Shown: in pieces, positions 1 to 8,195 of the stretch
How positions within the stretch are numbered: the stretch's first letter is position 1
How the letters are laid out: every line of letters starts with the position of its first letter
NCBI RefSeq assembly: GCF_900128975.1
Contig: NZ_FQVC01000019.1
Location: 1-57,401 of the forward strand
Origin: Devosia limi DSM 17137
GTDB lineage: Bacteria > Pseudomonadota > Alphaproteobacteria > Rhizobiales > Devosiaceae
Direction of reading: 5' to 3'
Length of the DNA: 57,401 nucleotides
Notes under the pieces: model-generated
Seen by the model: the letters and a program-made list of their open reading frames with translations, nothing else
Database searches by the model: none
What the model was told of the DNA's origin: nothing
Position numbers and translations under genes: made by a program

Positions 1-389
1 TTGCCGTCGTCGAGCAGCAGGCGGTCACCGACCGAGACGCTTTCGATGATTTCGGGATGGGGCAGGTAGACGCGCTCGATGGTGCCGGGCGCATCATTGC
101 TGTCGAGGGTAAACGTCTGGCCGGCGACCAGCTGGATCGAGCCTTCGGCGAACTTCCAGACGCGCAGCTTGGGGCCCTGCAGATCGACCAGGATGCCGAG
201 CGGATGGTTCAGCGTCTTTTCGACATTGCGAATGCGCTCGACCGTCTGGCGCAGCACATCATGGCTGGCATGGCTCATATTGATCCGGAACACATCCGCG
301 CCAGCGCGCGCCAGTTCTTCGATCATCTTCTCGTCCTGGCTCGCAGGCCCGAGGGTGGCGAGGATCTTCACGCGTCTCATGCGTCTCAT
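1..389 (-). CDS. pyk: pyruvate kinase, N-terminal part (runs off left edge)
   Basis: Glycolytic enzyme converting phosphoenolpyruvate and ADP to pyruvate and ATP in the cytoplasm. About 129 N-terminal residues are visible, reading leftward out of the window. The start MRRMRRVKILATLGPAS is the characteristic pyruvate kinase N-terminus, followed by RINMSHAS (substrate and K+ binding strand) and DLQGPKLR. The beginning of the lid B domain follows. Two start codons nine bases apart (389 and 380) are possible; 389 is chosen. It lies 78 bp downstream of the ABC ATPase gene and is separated from it by a strong terminator at 422-456, so it is probably transcribed separately. The catalytic C-terminal half is not in the window. 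Confidence 0.93.
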   Translation of the reverse strand, partial: MRRMRRVKILATLGPASQDEKMIEELARAGADVFRINMSHASHDVLRQTVERIRNVEKTLNHPLGILVDLQGPKLRVWKFAEGSIQLVAGQTFTLDSNDAPGTIERVYLPHPEIIESVSVGDRLLLDDG

Positions 390-421
390 TGGGCTGTCTC
401 AAATCGGTGTGGGCGCTGCGG

Positions 422-456
422 AAAAAGCGACAGGCGAACCGGAGGCCGCCTGTCGC
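422..456 (-). terminator. Rho-independent terminator after ABC transporter operon
   Basis: On the minus strand a 10-bp stem GCGACAGGCG/CGCCTGTCGC (447-456 and 427-436) with a 10-base loop is followed directly by five T residues. It ends the importer operon just before pyk. Confidence 0.85.
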
Positions 457-467
457 AGGGGTGGGGT

Positions 468-1562
468 CTACTCAGCGAGCCAGAGCATGCAGTCGCTGGG
501 CAGCAAGACGTTGACGTCCGCCCCGACAGTGCGCACCGAGGCGCCCGACTGGAACGGCACGTCGATCAACACCTCCGATGTTCCCACCATCACGCCATAG
601 CGCACGGATGCCCCGAGGAACTCGATATTGCTGACCCGGCCCGGCAGGCGCACGCCTTGGCCACCGGCATCTTCGAGCGAAGCATGCTGTGGCCTGAACA
701 CAAGCCTGGTTCCCGGGCTGATCGTCACACCGTCCGGAACCGGCACCGAAATGGTATCGGTCACCTTGAACAGCCGCTTGCCGTCGACCGTCACCAACTC
801 GCCATCCAGAATGTTGGCGGTGCCCAGGAAGTTGGCGACGAACAGGCTGGCAGGACGCTCATAGAGGTCCATCGGCCGGCCGACCTGCTGGATGCGGCCA
901 TCGCCAAACACCGCGATACGGTCGCAGATGGCGTTGGCTTCCTCCTGGTCGTGGGTCACGAAAATGGTCGTCAGGTTGAGCCGTTGCTGCAGATCGCGCA
1001 GCTCGCGGCGCACCTGCACGCGCATCTTGGCGTCCAGGTTGGACAGCGGCTCATCAAGCAGCAAGACCTTCGGCTCGATGGCGATGGTGCGGGCCACGGC
1101 CACGCGCTGCTGCTGCCCGCCAGACAATTGGGAGGGGCGGCGATCGGCCAGATGCCCCATGCCCACCAGCTCCAGCGCCGCCTTGACGCGCCGGGCAACC
1201 TCGTCCCTGGGCAGCTTGCGCTCCTCAAGGCCGAAAGCGACGTTGCGCGCCACGCTCAGATGCGGCCAGAGGGCATAGGACTGGAACACCATGCCGACAT
1301 CGCGCTTCCAGGGGGGCATGGCCAATATATCCTGCCCACCCACGCGCACATCGCCGCTCGACGCGTTGTTGAAGCCGGCAATCAGGCGCAGCAGCGTGGT
1401 CTTGCCGCAGCCCGACGGCCCCAGAAAGGCGAAGAACTCGCCCGGCTGGATTTCGAGGTTGATGTCCTTGAGCACATGCAGCTCACCGTAGTGGACGTTG
1501 ACATTGGTGATCTCGATCTTCCTGGCGCCAGCTACCGCTGCGCCATCACGGGTCTGTGCCAT
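468..1562 (-). CDS. ABC transporter ATP-binding protein (Fe3+/organophosphate-type importer)
   Basis: ATPase subunit of the importer encoded upstream; it energises uptake at the inner membrane. 364 residues. Walker A GPSGCGKT is at 48-55, the signature LSGGQ at about 146-150, Walker B LLLDEP at about 167-172 and the switch His in VTHDQ. The C-terminal 110 residues form the TOBE-like regulatory domain typical of the FbpC/PotA/PhnT group. A longer reading frame begins at 1649 but overlaps the permease gene. The start at 1562 is preceded by AAGGAG with a 6-base spacer; an in-frame ATG at 1589 forms an ATGA overlap with the permease stop and is the alternative. Substrate cannot be read from the ATPase. 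Confidence 0.93.
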   Translation of the reverse strand: MAQTRDGAAVAGARKIEITNVNVHYGELHVLKDINLEIQPGEFFAFLGPSGCGKTTLLRLIAGFNNASSGDVRVGGQDILAMPPWKRDVGMVFQSYALWPHLSVARNVAFGLEERKLPRDEVARRVKAALELVGMGHLADRRPSQLSGGQQQRVAVARTIAIEPKVLLLDEPLSNLDAKMRVQVRRELRDLQQRLNLTTIFVTHDQEEANAICDRIAVFGDGRIQQVGRPMDLYERPASLFVANFLGTANILDGELVTVDGKRLFKVTDTISVPVPDGVTISPGTRLVFRPQHASLEDAGGQGVRLPGRVSNIEFLGASVRYGVMVGTSEVLIDVPFQSGASVRTVGADVNVLLPSDCMLWLAE

Positions 1563-1568
1563 TTTCGG

Positions 1569-1574
1569 CTCCTT
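1569..1574 (-). promoter_or_regulatory. Shine-Dalgarno that decides the ATPase start
   Basis: AAGGAG on the minus strand, six bases before the ATG at 1562. The upstream candidate ATG at 1589 has only a weaker GGGAG. Confidence 0.7.
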
Positions 1575-1585
1575 AAACTTCACTG

Positions 1586-3295
1586 TCATTTGCGCGCTCC
1601 CATGGCTTTCTGGCTGCGCTCGATCACGTAGTGCGACGCGAAGGTACACACGGCGACCAGGATCACTGCGATGACGCCCAGGGCGGCGCCCGGACCGCGT
1701 CCGGCGGGGGACTGCATGAACATGTACAAGCCGTAGGCAATCGGTGCCTCCGAGTTGGACTGGATCAGCATCAGGGTGGCGGATAGTTCAACTGCGGCAG
1801 TCGAGAAGCTGGTGACGAAACCGGCAAGGATGCCGCCCATCATCAGCGGCAGAACGATACGGCGAACCGTGCGGCGCTTGTTGGCGCCGAGGTTTTCGGC
1901 GGCTTCCTCCAGCGATACCGAAATCTGCTGCATCGCGGCGTAGCAGGCGCGCAGCGCATAGGGCAGACGGCGCACCGAAAGAGCCAGCACCAGCATGATC
2001 GACAGCGTCGCCAGCGGCGTACCATCGGGCAAGGTCACGCCGTAGTAGGTGCGCAGATAACCGATGCCCAGCACCACGCCAGGGATGGCGAGTGCCGACA
2101 TTGCTGCCCAATCGAGCCAGGCGCGGCCGATGATCTTGGTGCGCAGCACCAGATAGGCGATCGCGCCGCCCAGCACCACGTCGATCAACCCCGCCAGCGA
2201 GGCGTAGATCAGCGTGTTCTTGATGTAGATCGAGCTTTCGCCAATGACCCGGCCGTAATTGGCCATGGTGTAGCCATCGGGCAGGGGGCTGAAAGACCAG
2301 ATCGTGGCAAAGGACAGAAGCAGCAAGCCGATATGGGGCGAGAGCACCAGCAGCAGCACCAGTGTCACCGCGCCATAGGCGAGGATCGCCTCGCCCCGCT
2401 TCATCTTGCGCCTGGCCAGGCCGCCGCCGCCGCGTTGCACAGTTGAGTATTCACGGCCGCGCATGACGGCCACCGAGGCCCACATGGCAAAGATCGAGAC
2501 GGCGATCAGGATGGTGGAAATCACGTAACCCATCGGATCGGCCAGGCCGATCGAGGTCACGCGCAGATAGGCCTGCGGGGCCAGCATGTCCTTGACGTTG
2601 AGCAGCAGCGGCGTCGCCAGATCGTCGAAGACCTTGACGAAGACCAGCGAGGCACCGGCCAGATAGCCGGGCATGGCCAGGGGGAAGATAATGCGGCGGA
2701 ACAGGCGGAAGCCCGAAGACCCCAGGTTCTGCGCCGCCTCTTCCATGGCGCTGTCGATCTGGCGCAGGCTGTTGGAAACGTTGATCAGAATGAAGGGGAA
2801 ATAGTGCAGCGACTGCACGAAAACCACGCCGTTGAGGCCATCCATGAACGGCAGCTTGAAGCCCAGATGCTGATCGAGCAGCAGGTTGACCGAACCATTG
2901 CGGCCGAACAGCAGTTGCATCGCCACCGCACCGACAAAGGGCGGCATGATCAGTGGCAGAAAGCCCAGCGTCTGGATGAGCATGGCACCGCGGAACTGGA
3001 AGCGGGTGGTGATCACCGCCAGCGGCAGCGCAAACAAAGTGGCCCAGACGACCGACAGGGATGACACATAGACCGAGTTCCAGAACGAACGCACGAACAG
3101 GTCATTGCGGAAAAAGTCGAGGAAGTTGACCAGCGTCAGGTTGCTGGTGCCTTTCTCGGTGAAGGCGACATAGATGACCGTTGCGGCCGGAACGAGAAGG
3201 AAGGCCAGAAGGAAGGCTGCGATAAGCAGCACAACAGCCATCTGGCCCGGCGTCGCGCTGAAGCGGCGCAACCGGCCTATTGCCAGGTTCGTCAT
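1586..3295 (-). CDS. ABC transporter permease, two fused permease domains
   Basis: Inner-membrane channel of the importer, 569 residues. Two homologous permease halves lie in one chain (about residues 20-270 and 310-560), as in FbpB/ThiP-type iron, thiamine and 2-aminoethylphosphonate importers. Each half has its own EAA coupling loop: EEAAQNLGSSGFRLFRRI in the first and EEAAENLGANKRRTVRRI in the second. These contact the ATPase. About twelve hydrophobic segments are visible. A CGGAG lies 7 bases before the start. The gene sits between the binding protein and the ATPase in one operon. The fused architecture means a single permease gene completes the transporter. Confidence 0.93.
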   Translation of the reverse strand: MTNLAIGRLRRFSATPGQMAVVLLIAAFLLAFLLVPAATVIYVAFTEKGTSNLTLVNFLDFFRNDLFVRSFWNSVYVSSLSVVWATLFALPLAVITTRFQFRGAMLIQTLGFLPLIMPPFVGAVAMQLLFGRNGSVNLLLDQHLGFKLPFMDGLNGVVFVQSLHYFPFILINVSNSLRQIDSAMEEAAQNLGSSGFRLFRRIIFPLAMPGYLAGASLVFVKVFDDLATPLLLNVKDMLAPQAYLRVTSIGLADPMGYVISTILIAVSIFAMWASVAVMRGREYSTVQRGGGGLARRKMKRGEAILAYGAVTLVLLLVLSPHIGLLLLSFATIWSFSPLPDGYTMANYGRVIGESSIYIKNTLIYASLAGLIDVVLGGAIAYLVLRTKIIGRAWLDWAAMSALAIPGVVLGIGYLRTYYGVTLPDGTPLATLSIMLVLALSVRRLPYALRACYAAMQQISVSLEEAAENLGANKRRTVRRIVLPLMMGGILAGFVTSFSTAAVELSATLMLIQSNSEAPIAYGLYMFMQSPAGRGPGAALGVIAVILVAVCTFASHYVIERSQKAMGARK

Positions 3296-3384
3296 GTGAT
3301 CTCCGTGGAGTCGGAAAGGGCGCTATTTGCTGCGCCGGGCCCAAGGGCCGGTGTGGCGCAGACTGGATGGCCGCGGTGATGGCG

Positions 3385-3412
3385 GGCCCGCCCGGCACGA
3401 GCCGGACGGGCC
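3385..3412 (-). other. intercistronic hairpin between binding protein and permease
   Basis: A 12-bp stem with one mismatch (3385-3396 with 3401-3412) and a 4-base loop lies 23 bases after the binding-protein stop. There is no T tract. Stable hairpins at this position in ABC operons commonly protect the upstream mRNA so that binding protein exceeds permease; that role here is inference. Confidence 0.6.
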
Positions 3413-3435
3413 TTGGCTAATGAAGCGAGACGCGA

Positions 3436-4749
3436 TTAGCTCAGGAGCGCCAATGCCGCTTCGGCCTTGGCCTTGGCAGCGGCGTAGTTTTCAGCGGCGA
3501 ATGTAGCCCAGGCCTGCTCAAGCTCGGACTGGCGCGAGGTCTTGTTCTCACCGCCGGTGAAGGCATCGGTGATCTCGGGGCTCACGGCCTGCTCATGGTC
3601 GAACGGCATTGCCGCGATCAGGGCATGAGCCTCCGCAATCAGTGCGCCAGCTTCGGCATTGTCCTTGCCCACCAGCGCAGCTTCGGCAGCGTGAACGGCA
3701 CGGGTCGCGGCCTTCAGATTGTCCAGCTGGAAGGTGATGAGCTGGTCGAACAATACGTCGACCACCGCGGAGCGCGCGGAGGACAGGTCGCCATTGAAGT
3801 TGATCATCGCCTGGAAGCGGGCATCCTCATAGGGATTGGGGAAGCCCTCCGGCGCCTTGGCATAAGTGGCAGGGTTGATCGGCAGGCGGCGGATGGTGGG
3901 CTCAAGCAAGACTTCCTGGCCTGGCTCGGACAGCAGGAAGTTCACGAAAACCTCGGCGCCATCATGATTGGGCGCATTGGCGACGATGGCGATATTGGCG
4001 GGCACCACGGTGGTGACCGATGGGTAGGAGAAGCCGACGGGGAAGCCGCTGGCCTGGGCCGAGAAGGCGAAGAAGTCGATTACGATGCCGATGCCGGCCT
4101 GGCCCGAATTGACCGCGTCCGGCACGCCGAACGAGCGATCCATGACCTGCTGGAAATTACCGCCAACCGACTTGAGCGTGCCCCAGCCCGCGTCCCAGCC
4201 CTCGCCCTGCAGAATAGTCTCGACGGTGAGGTGGGTGGTGCCCGAGCGCGATGGTGCGGCCATCACGACATGGTCGTAATATTGAGGGTGCTTCAGGTCG
4301 CTCCATTCAGCCGGCGCAGCCAGCTCGTTGGCTTTGATGTAGCGCTCATTCCACATGATGCCATAGCCCGATGCGGCAAAGCCGAAGAAGAAGCCATCGG
4401 GATCGTTCACATCATAGGAGCCGACCTTTTCGGGTAGACCTTCAACGGACGGGACGAACGAGGCCAGCAGCTGATTGGCCTTGAGGGTATGGAAGGCGTC
4501 GGGAGCGGAAGCCCAGAACAGGTCGGTCTGGTTGTTCGCTTTGGTTTCCGTCAGGTACTGAACGCCAGCATTGGTGTTCTTGTTCTGAACTTCCAGGGCG
4601 TAGCCGGGATTGGCCGCCTCAAAGGCAGCCTTGAAAGGGTCGGTCACATCCTTGGAGAACGACGTCACGACCGTAACGGTGCCACCCTGGGCATGGGCGG
4701 CGGTCATCGCAATAGCCGAGGCCATCAGCACGGCGGTGAGTTTCTTCAT
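3436..4749 (-). CDS. ABC transporter periplasmic substrate-binding protein (transport paralogue)
   Basis: Captures the solute in the periplasm for the downstream permease/ATPase. 437 residues with a clear signal peptide, MKKLTAVLMASAIAMTAAHA. The start at 4749 follows GGAGG with a 9-base gap; the reading frame extends further upstream but without support. The mature protein is a Fe3+/2-aminoethylphosphonate/PgtC-type binding protein with motifs TNAGVQYL, DLFWASAPDAF, APSRSGTTHL and FLLSEPGQEVLLEP. The same motifs recur in the protein at 8192-9532, so the two are paralogues. The C-terminal 100 residues are Ala-rich and probably helical. First gene after the sigma-54 promoter at 4804-4820. The substrate is not proven; an organophosphate such as phosphoglycerate is plausible from the Pgt resemblance. 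Confidence 0.9.
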   Translation of the reverse strand: MKKLTAVLMASAIAMTAAHAQGGTVTVVTSFSKDVTDPFKAAFEAANPGYALEVQNKNTNAGVQYLTETKANNQTDLFWASAPDAFHTLKANQLLASFVPSVEGLPEKVGSYDVNDPDGFFFGFAASGYGIMWNERYIKANELAAPAEWSDLKHPQYYDHVVMAAPSRSGTTHLTVETILQGEGWDAGWGTLKSVGGNFQQVMDRSFGVPDAVNSGQAGIGIVIDFFAFSAQASGFPVGFSYPSVTTVVPANIAIVANAPNHDGAEVFVNFLLSEPGQEVLLEPTIRRLPINPATYAKAPEGFPNPYEDARFQAMINFNGDLSSARSAVVDVLFDQLITFQLDNLKAATRAVHAAEAALVGKDNAEAGALIAEAHALIAAMPFDHEQAVSPEITDAFTGGENKTSRQSELEQAWATFAAENYAAAKAKAEAALALLS

Positions 4750-4803
4750 TGGCAGGTTCCTCCATAGCGTCGGGCTCTTGGCGGCCGACATGCTCAAGGA
4801 GAT

Positions 4804-4820
4804 TGCAACCGTCGTGCCAA
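4804..4820 (-). promoter_or_regulatory. sigma-54 (-24/-12) promoter of the ABC importer operon
   Basis: On the minus strand TTGGCAC-N5-TTGCA, with GG and GC exactly 10 bases apart, matches the RpoN consensus TGGCAC-N5-TTGCW at every conserved base. It lies 55 bases upstream of the binding-protein ATG, giving a predicted leader of about 45 bases. The gene immediately upstream encodes a sigma-54 activator, which makes the assignment coherent. Confidence 0.87.
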
Positions 4821-4923
4821 GTCGGCAGGCGCCCGGAAATCCTGGGTTTCTCAGTTTTCGCAGGGCGGGAGTGGGTCATAGTCGTAACATGGCGCCCAGC
4901 CAGCATGGGTCGAAACGGTAACG

Positions 4924-6273
4924 TCAGCCCGCTTCATCTTCCGGGCGGGCGGCAATGTCGAGCTTGCGCATCTTGAGGTAGAGCGTCTTGCGCGAGATCC
5001 CCAGCGCATCGGCGGTGTCACCCATCCGCCCGTCCTGCAATGCCAGCGCTTCGATGATGATCGCCTTCTCGGCCCGGTTGAGCTTCTGCTCCAGCAGGTC
5101 GGCACCATCCAGAGGCGTGGCCGGCTGGGCCGGGTTTGGCAATCCCATGCCCAGCACGAAACGCTCCGCCGCATTGCGCAGCTCGCGCACATTGCCGGGC
5201 CAGTCATGCGCCATCAACTGATCGATCGTCAGGGAATCGGCCACGGGCGTTGCCCGCCCCTGCCGCCGCGCCGCCAGATCGAGGAAATGGGTGAACAGCA
5301 GCACGACATCGCGTCCGCGCTGGCGCAAGGGTGGTATCTCCACCCGGGCGATGTCGAGCCGATAGGCCAGGTCCTCGCGGAAGCGGCCTTCGGCGGCCAG
5401 CTTGTTCAGGTCGACCTTGGTGGCGGTCACGATGCGAAGATTGACCTGTCGCTCGGTATTGGACCCCAGCCGCTCAATCGTGCGTTCCTGCAACACGCGC
5501 AGCAAGCGCACCTGCGCCGCCAGCGGCATCGATTCAATCTCGTCGAAAAACAGTGTGCCGCCATCTGCATGTTCGATCTTGCCGATGCGGCGCGCCTGCG
5601 CGCCAGTAAACGCGCCAGGCTCGTGCCCGAACAGTTCCGATTCCAGCATGGTCTCGGGGATGGCCCCGCAATTGACCGCCACGAACCGGCCTGCCCGACG
5701 ACTGCCCAGATCGTGCAGGGCGCGCGCCGCCACTTCCTTGCCGGTGCCGGTTTCTCCCAGGATCAGCACATCGACATCGACGTCGCTGAGCATCTGCAAT
5801 TGCTGGCGCAGCCGCGCCACTGCCGGCGAGCGTCCGATGACGCGCCCTTCCCAACTCGCACAGTCCATGGTCTGGGCCCGCAGTCCCCGGTTTTCGATGA
5901 TGACTTTTCGATGTGCCTGCGCCCGGCGCACGGCCTCGACCAGCAGCGCGGGATCGGCAGGCTTTTCGATGAAGTCCCAGGCGCCCGCCCGCAGGGCCTT
6001 CAGCGCCATTGGAATATCCCCATGCCCGGTGACCATGATCACCGGGATATCGGGATCGATCTGGCGGATTGCGGCGAGCGCCTGGAAGCCGTCCCGCTGC
6101 GGCATCCGCACATCGGTGATGACAACTGCGCCGGTTTCAGCCGTGAGTTTCTCGATCCCGGCGGCGGCAGTGCGGCAGGGGCGCACCGCAAACCCCTCGA
6201 GTTCGAGGGTCTGGGCGTAGGCTTCCAGCACTTCCTTGTCGTCATCGATGAACAGGACGTCGAAATCGGTCAT
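4924..6273 (-). CDS. pgtA: sigma-54-dependent response regulator (PgtA/DctD type)
   Basis: Two-component activator that remodels RpoN holoenzyme at -24/-12 promoters. 449 residues in three domains. The receiver domain is residues 1-120, with acidic pocket DDD at 10-12, phospho-acceptor D54 and K104. The AAA+ domain (about 145-375) has Walker A GETGTGKE at 173-180 and an intact sigma-54-contact loop GAFTGA at 220-225. A Fis-type helix-turn-helix occupies the last 45 residues. Its start overlaps the kinase stop as ATGA, so the two are translationally coupled. Its obvious target is the promoter at 4804-4820. The symbol follows Salmonella PgtA by arrangement and type; orthology is not proven. Confidence 0.9.
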   Translation of the reverse strand: MTDFDVLFIDDDKEVLEAYAQTLELEGFAVRPCRTAAAGIEKLTAETGAVVITDVRMPQRDGFQALAAIRQIDPDIPVIMVTGHGDIPMALKALRAGAWDFIEKPADPALLVEAVRRAQAHRKVIIENRGLRAQTMDCASWEGRVIGRSPAVARLRQQLQMLSDVDVDVLILGETGTGKEVAARALHDLGSRRAGRFVAVNCGAIPETMLESELFGHEPGAFTGAQARRIGKIEHADGGTLFFDEIESMPLAAQVRLLRVLQERTIERLGSNTERQVNLRIVTATKVDLNKLAAEGRFREDLAYRLDIARVEIPPLRQRGRDVVLLFTHFLDLAARRQGRATPVADSLTIDQLMAHDWPGNVRELRNAAERFVLGMGLPNPAQPATPLDGADLLEQKLNRAEKAIIIEALALQDGRMGDTADALGISRKTLYLKMRKLDIAARPEDEAG

Positions 6274-8195
6274 GAGGCGCGCTCGAGGGTGACAAGGAAG
6301 GTGGTGCCGGTGGAATTGGTCTGCCGCACGGCGATGGAGCCGTTGAAGTCCTTGATGATGTTATAGGAGATCGACAGTCCAAGCCCTAAACCCGAGCCCG
6401 GCGCCTTGGTGGTGAAGAACGGATCGAATACCACATCGCGGTGGCTGTGCGGAATGCCGCCGCCGGTGTCCGATATTGCCATCATCACCGTCTCGCCCTG
6501 CATGGTGACGACCAGCCTGACATGGCGAGTGTCCAGCCCGGATACGGCGTCTAGCGCATTGGCGAGCAGGTTTACGACCACCTGTTCCAGCCGCACCGAT
6601 TCCGCCGTGACCATGGCTGGCATGCCGGTGGGCATCTCCACCTCGAGCACCACGTCTTCGTCTTCGAAGCGATGCGAGAGCAGGCTCACCGCCGCGTTGA
6701 CCGGCTCATCCAGCGCCACTGGCCCCAGTCTGGTTTCGGGGCGCCGGGCGAAACGGCGCAAATGGCTGATCTGGCCCGCCATGCGTCCGGTGAGGCCCTT
6801 GATCTTTTCCAGGCTTTGCCGGGCCATTTCCACCTTGCCCTGCTCGATCAGGCGCACACCATTGTGGGAATGGGACTGGATGGCGGCCAGCGGCTGGTTC
6901 AGCTCATGGCCGATCCCCGCCGCCATCTGCCCCAGCGCCGCCAGCTTGGCCGATTGGATCAGATCGTCGCGGGTCCGCCTGAAAATGTTGAGCGCGGTGG
7001 CCAGGTCCCCCAATTCATCCCGTCCCTGGGGCTGGATCAGTGTACCGGATTTGCCCTCTGCAATATTGGCCGCCGCATTGGCCAGATGCCGGATACGCAG
7101 CAACAGGCTCCGATAGACGTAGAAATAGCCGATCAGGATGGCCGATGTGATCGCCAGTACCGCAATCAGCAGCAGCCAGCGTCGGCCCGTTTCGATGGCC
7201 TGCCGGGCCCGCACCGCGGCCGCTTCGGCATTGCGCTCGGTCTCGCTGACTTCCGCCCGGATTTCCTCGCCCAATTGCTCGACCAGGCGCTGGTTCTCCT
7301 CGGTCACCCGCTGCGCTTCGGCCAGCGCCTCCAGTTCCAACTGCTTGAGGTGCGGAATGCCATCGCGATTGTCGGCGATCTCCAGGATGCGGCCGGCCAG
7401 CTGGCGGACGGTAATGCTGTCGGGCCAGTCGGTCAGCGACTGCACCCGCGCCGCTAGTTCGTCGGTGCTGTCGCCCAGAAATGCCACGGCCTCCTGCATG
7501 TCTTCGGCGGTGGTGACGCCGCTGACCCGGCTGATCAACCCGGTCGCCAGGTTTGCCTGCGCCACCACGGTCAGCAGGGCTTCGCTCTTCTGGTTCTCGG
7601 CCAGAAGCGGGGCGGCGCCTGTAAAGTCGGCAAGCTCTTTTTCGACGTTGAACCGGATGTCATCGACCAGCGGCCCGGCTTCTTCGAGCAGGTCCGCCTG
7701 GACCCAGCGCAATTCGTCCACAAGCGAGCGCATTTCCCCGAGCAGTGCAAACCGCACGCCGACCGCTCCGTCCATGCGCTGCACCTGATCGGTGATCTCT
7801 TCGGCCAGCGCGTCGAGCTCTCCGCCGCCAATCCCATTGCGCTCGGCCTCGGCGATCACCTCGCGCAACTCAACCAGCCTGTCGCTATAGATGGCGCGCG
7901 CCGCCTCATAGGTTGCCGCGCGTTCCGATCGCGCCAGGCTGGGCAGCACAGCACTGATATCTGCACCCACGCGCGAGAGCCTGGAGGCCAGCGAAAGCCG
8001 TGGGAGTTCCGATTGCGCGATCTGCTCAAGCTCGCCCGAAAGCCGCGCATAGGACAGCCAGCCAACAACGCTGGCGCCTGCCGCCAGCCCCACGATGATG
8101 ACAAACGACACAAACAACCGCATGCCGATGCCGAATCGATGCTTGGGCAACACCGTTTGACCCCGTCGCAGGCTTGATTGGTTGTGCTGGTTCAT
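6270..8195 (-). CDS. pgtB: sensor histidine kinase with large periplasmic domain (PgtB/DctB type)
   Basis: Inner-membrane kinase partner of the adjacent response regulator, 641 residues. Transmembrane segments lie at about 25-47 and 340-362, enclosing about 290 periplasmic residues that are largely helical with Ala/Glu-rich stretches. A HAMP linker follows, then a HisKA domain with GHELNQPLAAI (phosphorylated H430) and a HATPase domain with N box NLLANALDA and G boxes DTGGGIP and GSGLGLGLSI. The start at 8195 overlaps the upstream stop (ATGA); the longer frame has no support because it lies inside the preceding gene. Signal input probably comes from the binding protein encoded immediately upstream, as proposed for PgtC-PgtB. 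Confidence 0.9.
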   Translation of the reverse strand: MNQHNQSSLRRGQTVLPKHRFGIGMRLFVSFVIIVGLAAGASVVGWLSYARLSGELEQIAQSELPRLSLASRLSRVGADISAVLPSLARSERAATYEAARAIYSDRLVELREVIAEAERNGIGGGELDALAEEITDQVQRMDGAVGVRFALLGEMRSLVDELRWVQADLLEEAGPLVDDIRFNVEKELADFTGAAPLLAENQKSEALLTVVAQANLATGLISRVSGVTTAEDMQEAVAFLGDSTDELAARVQSLTDWPDSITVRQLAGRILEIADNRDGIPHLKQLELEALAEAQRVTEENQRLVEQLGEEIRAEVSETERNAEAAAVRARQAIETGRRWLLLIAVLAITSAILIGYFYVYRSLLLRIRHLANAAANIAEGKSGTLIQPQGRDELGDLATALNIFRRTRDDLIQSAKLAALGQMAAGIGHELNQPLAAIQSHSHNGVRLIEQGKVEMARQSLEKIKGLTGRMAGQISHLRRFARRPETRLGPVALDEPVNAAVSLLSHRFEDEDVVLEVEMPTGMPAMVTAESVRLEQVVVNLLANALDAVSGLDTRHVRLVVTMQGETVMMAISDTGGGIPHSHRDVVFDPFFTTKAPGSGLGLGLSISYNIIKDFNGSIAVRQTNSTGTTFLVTLERAS

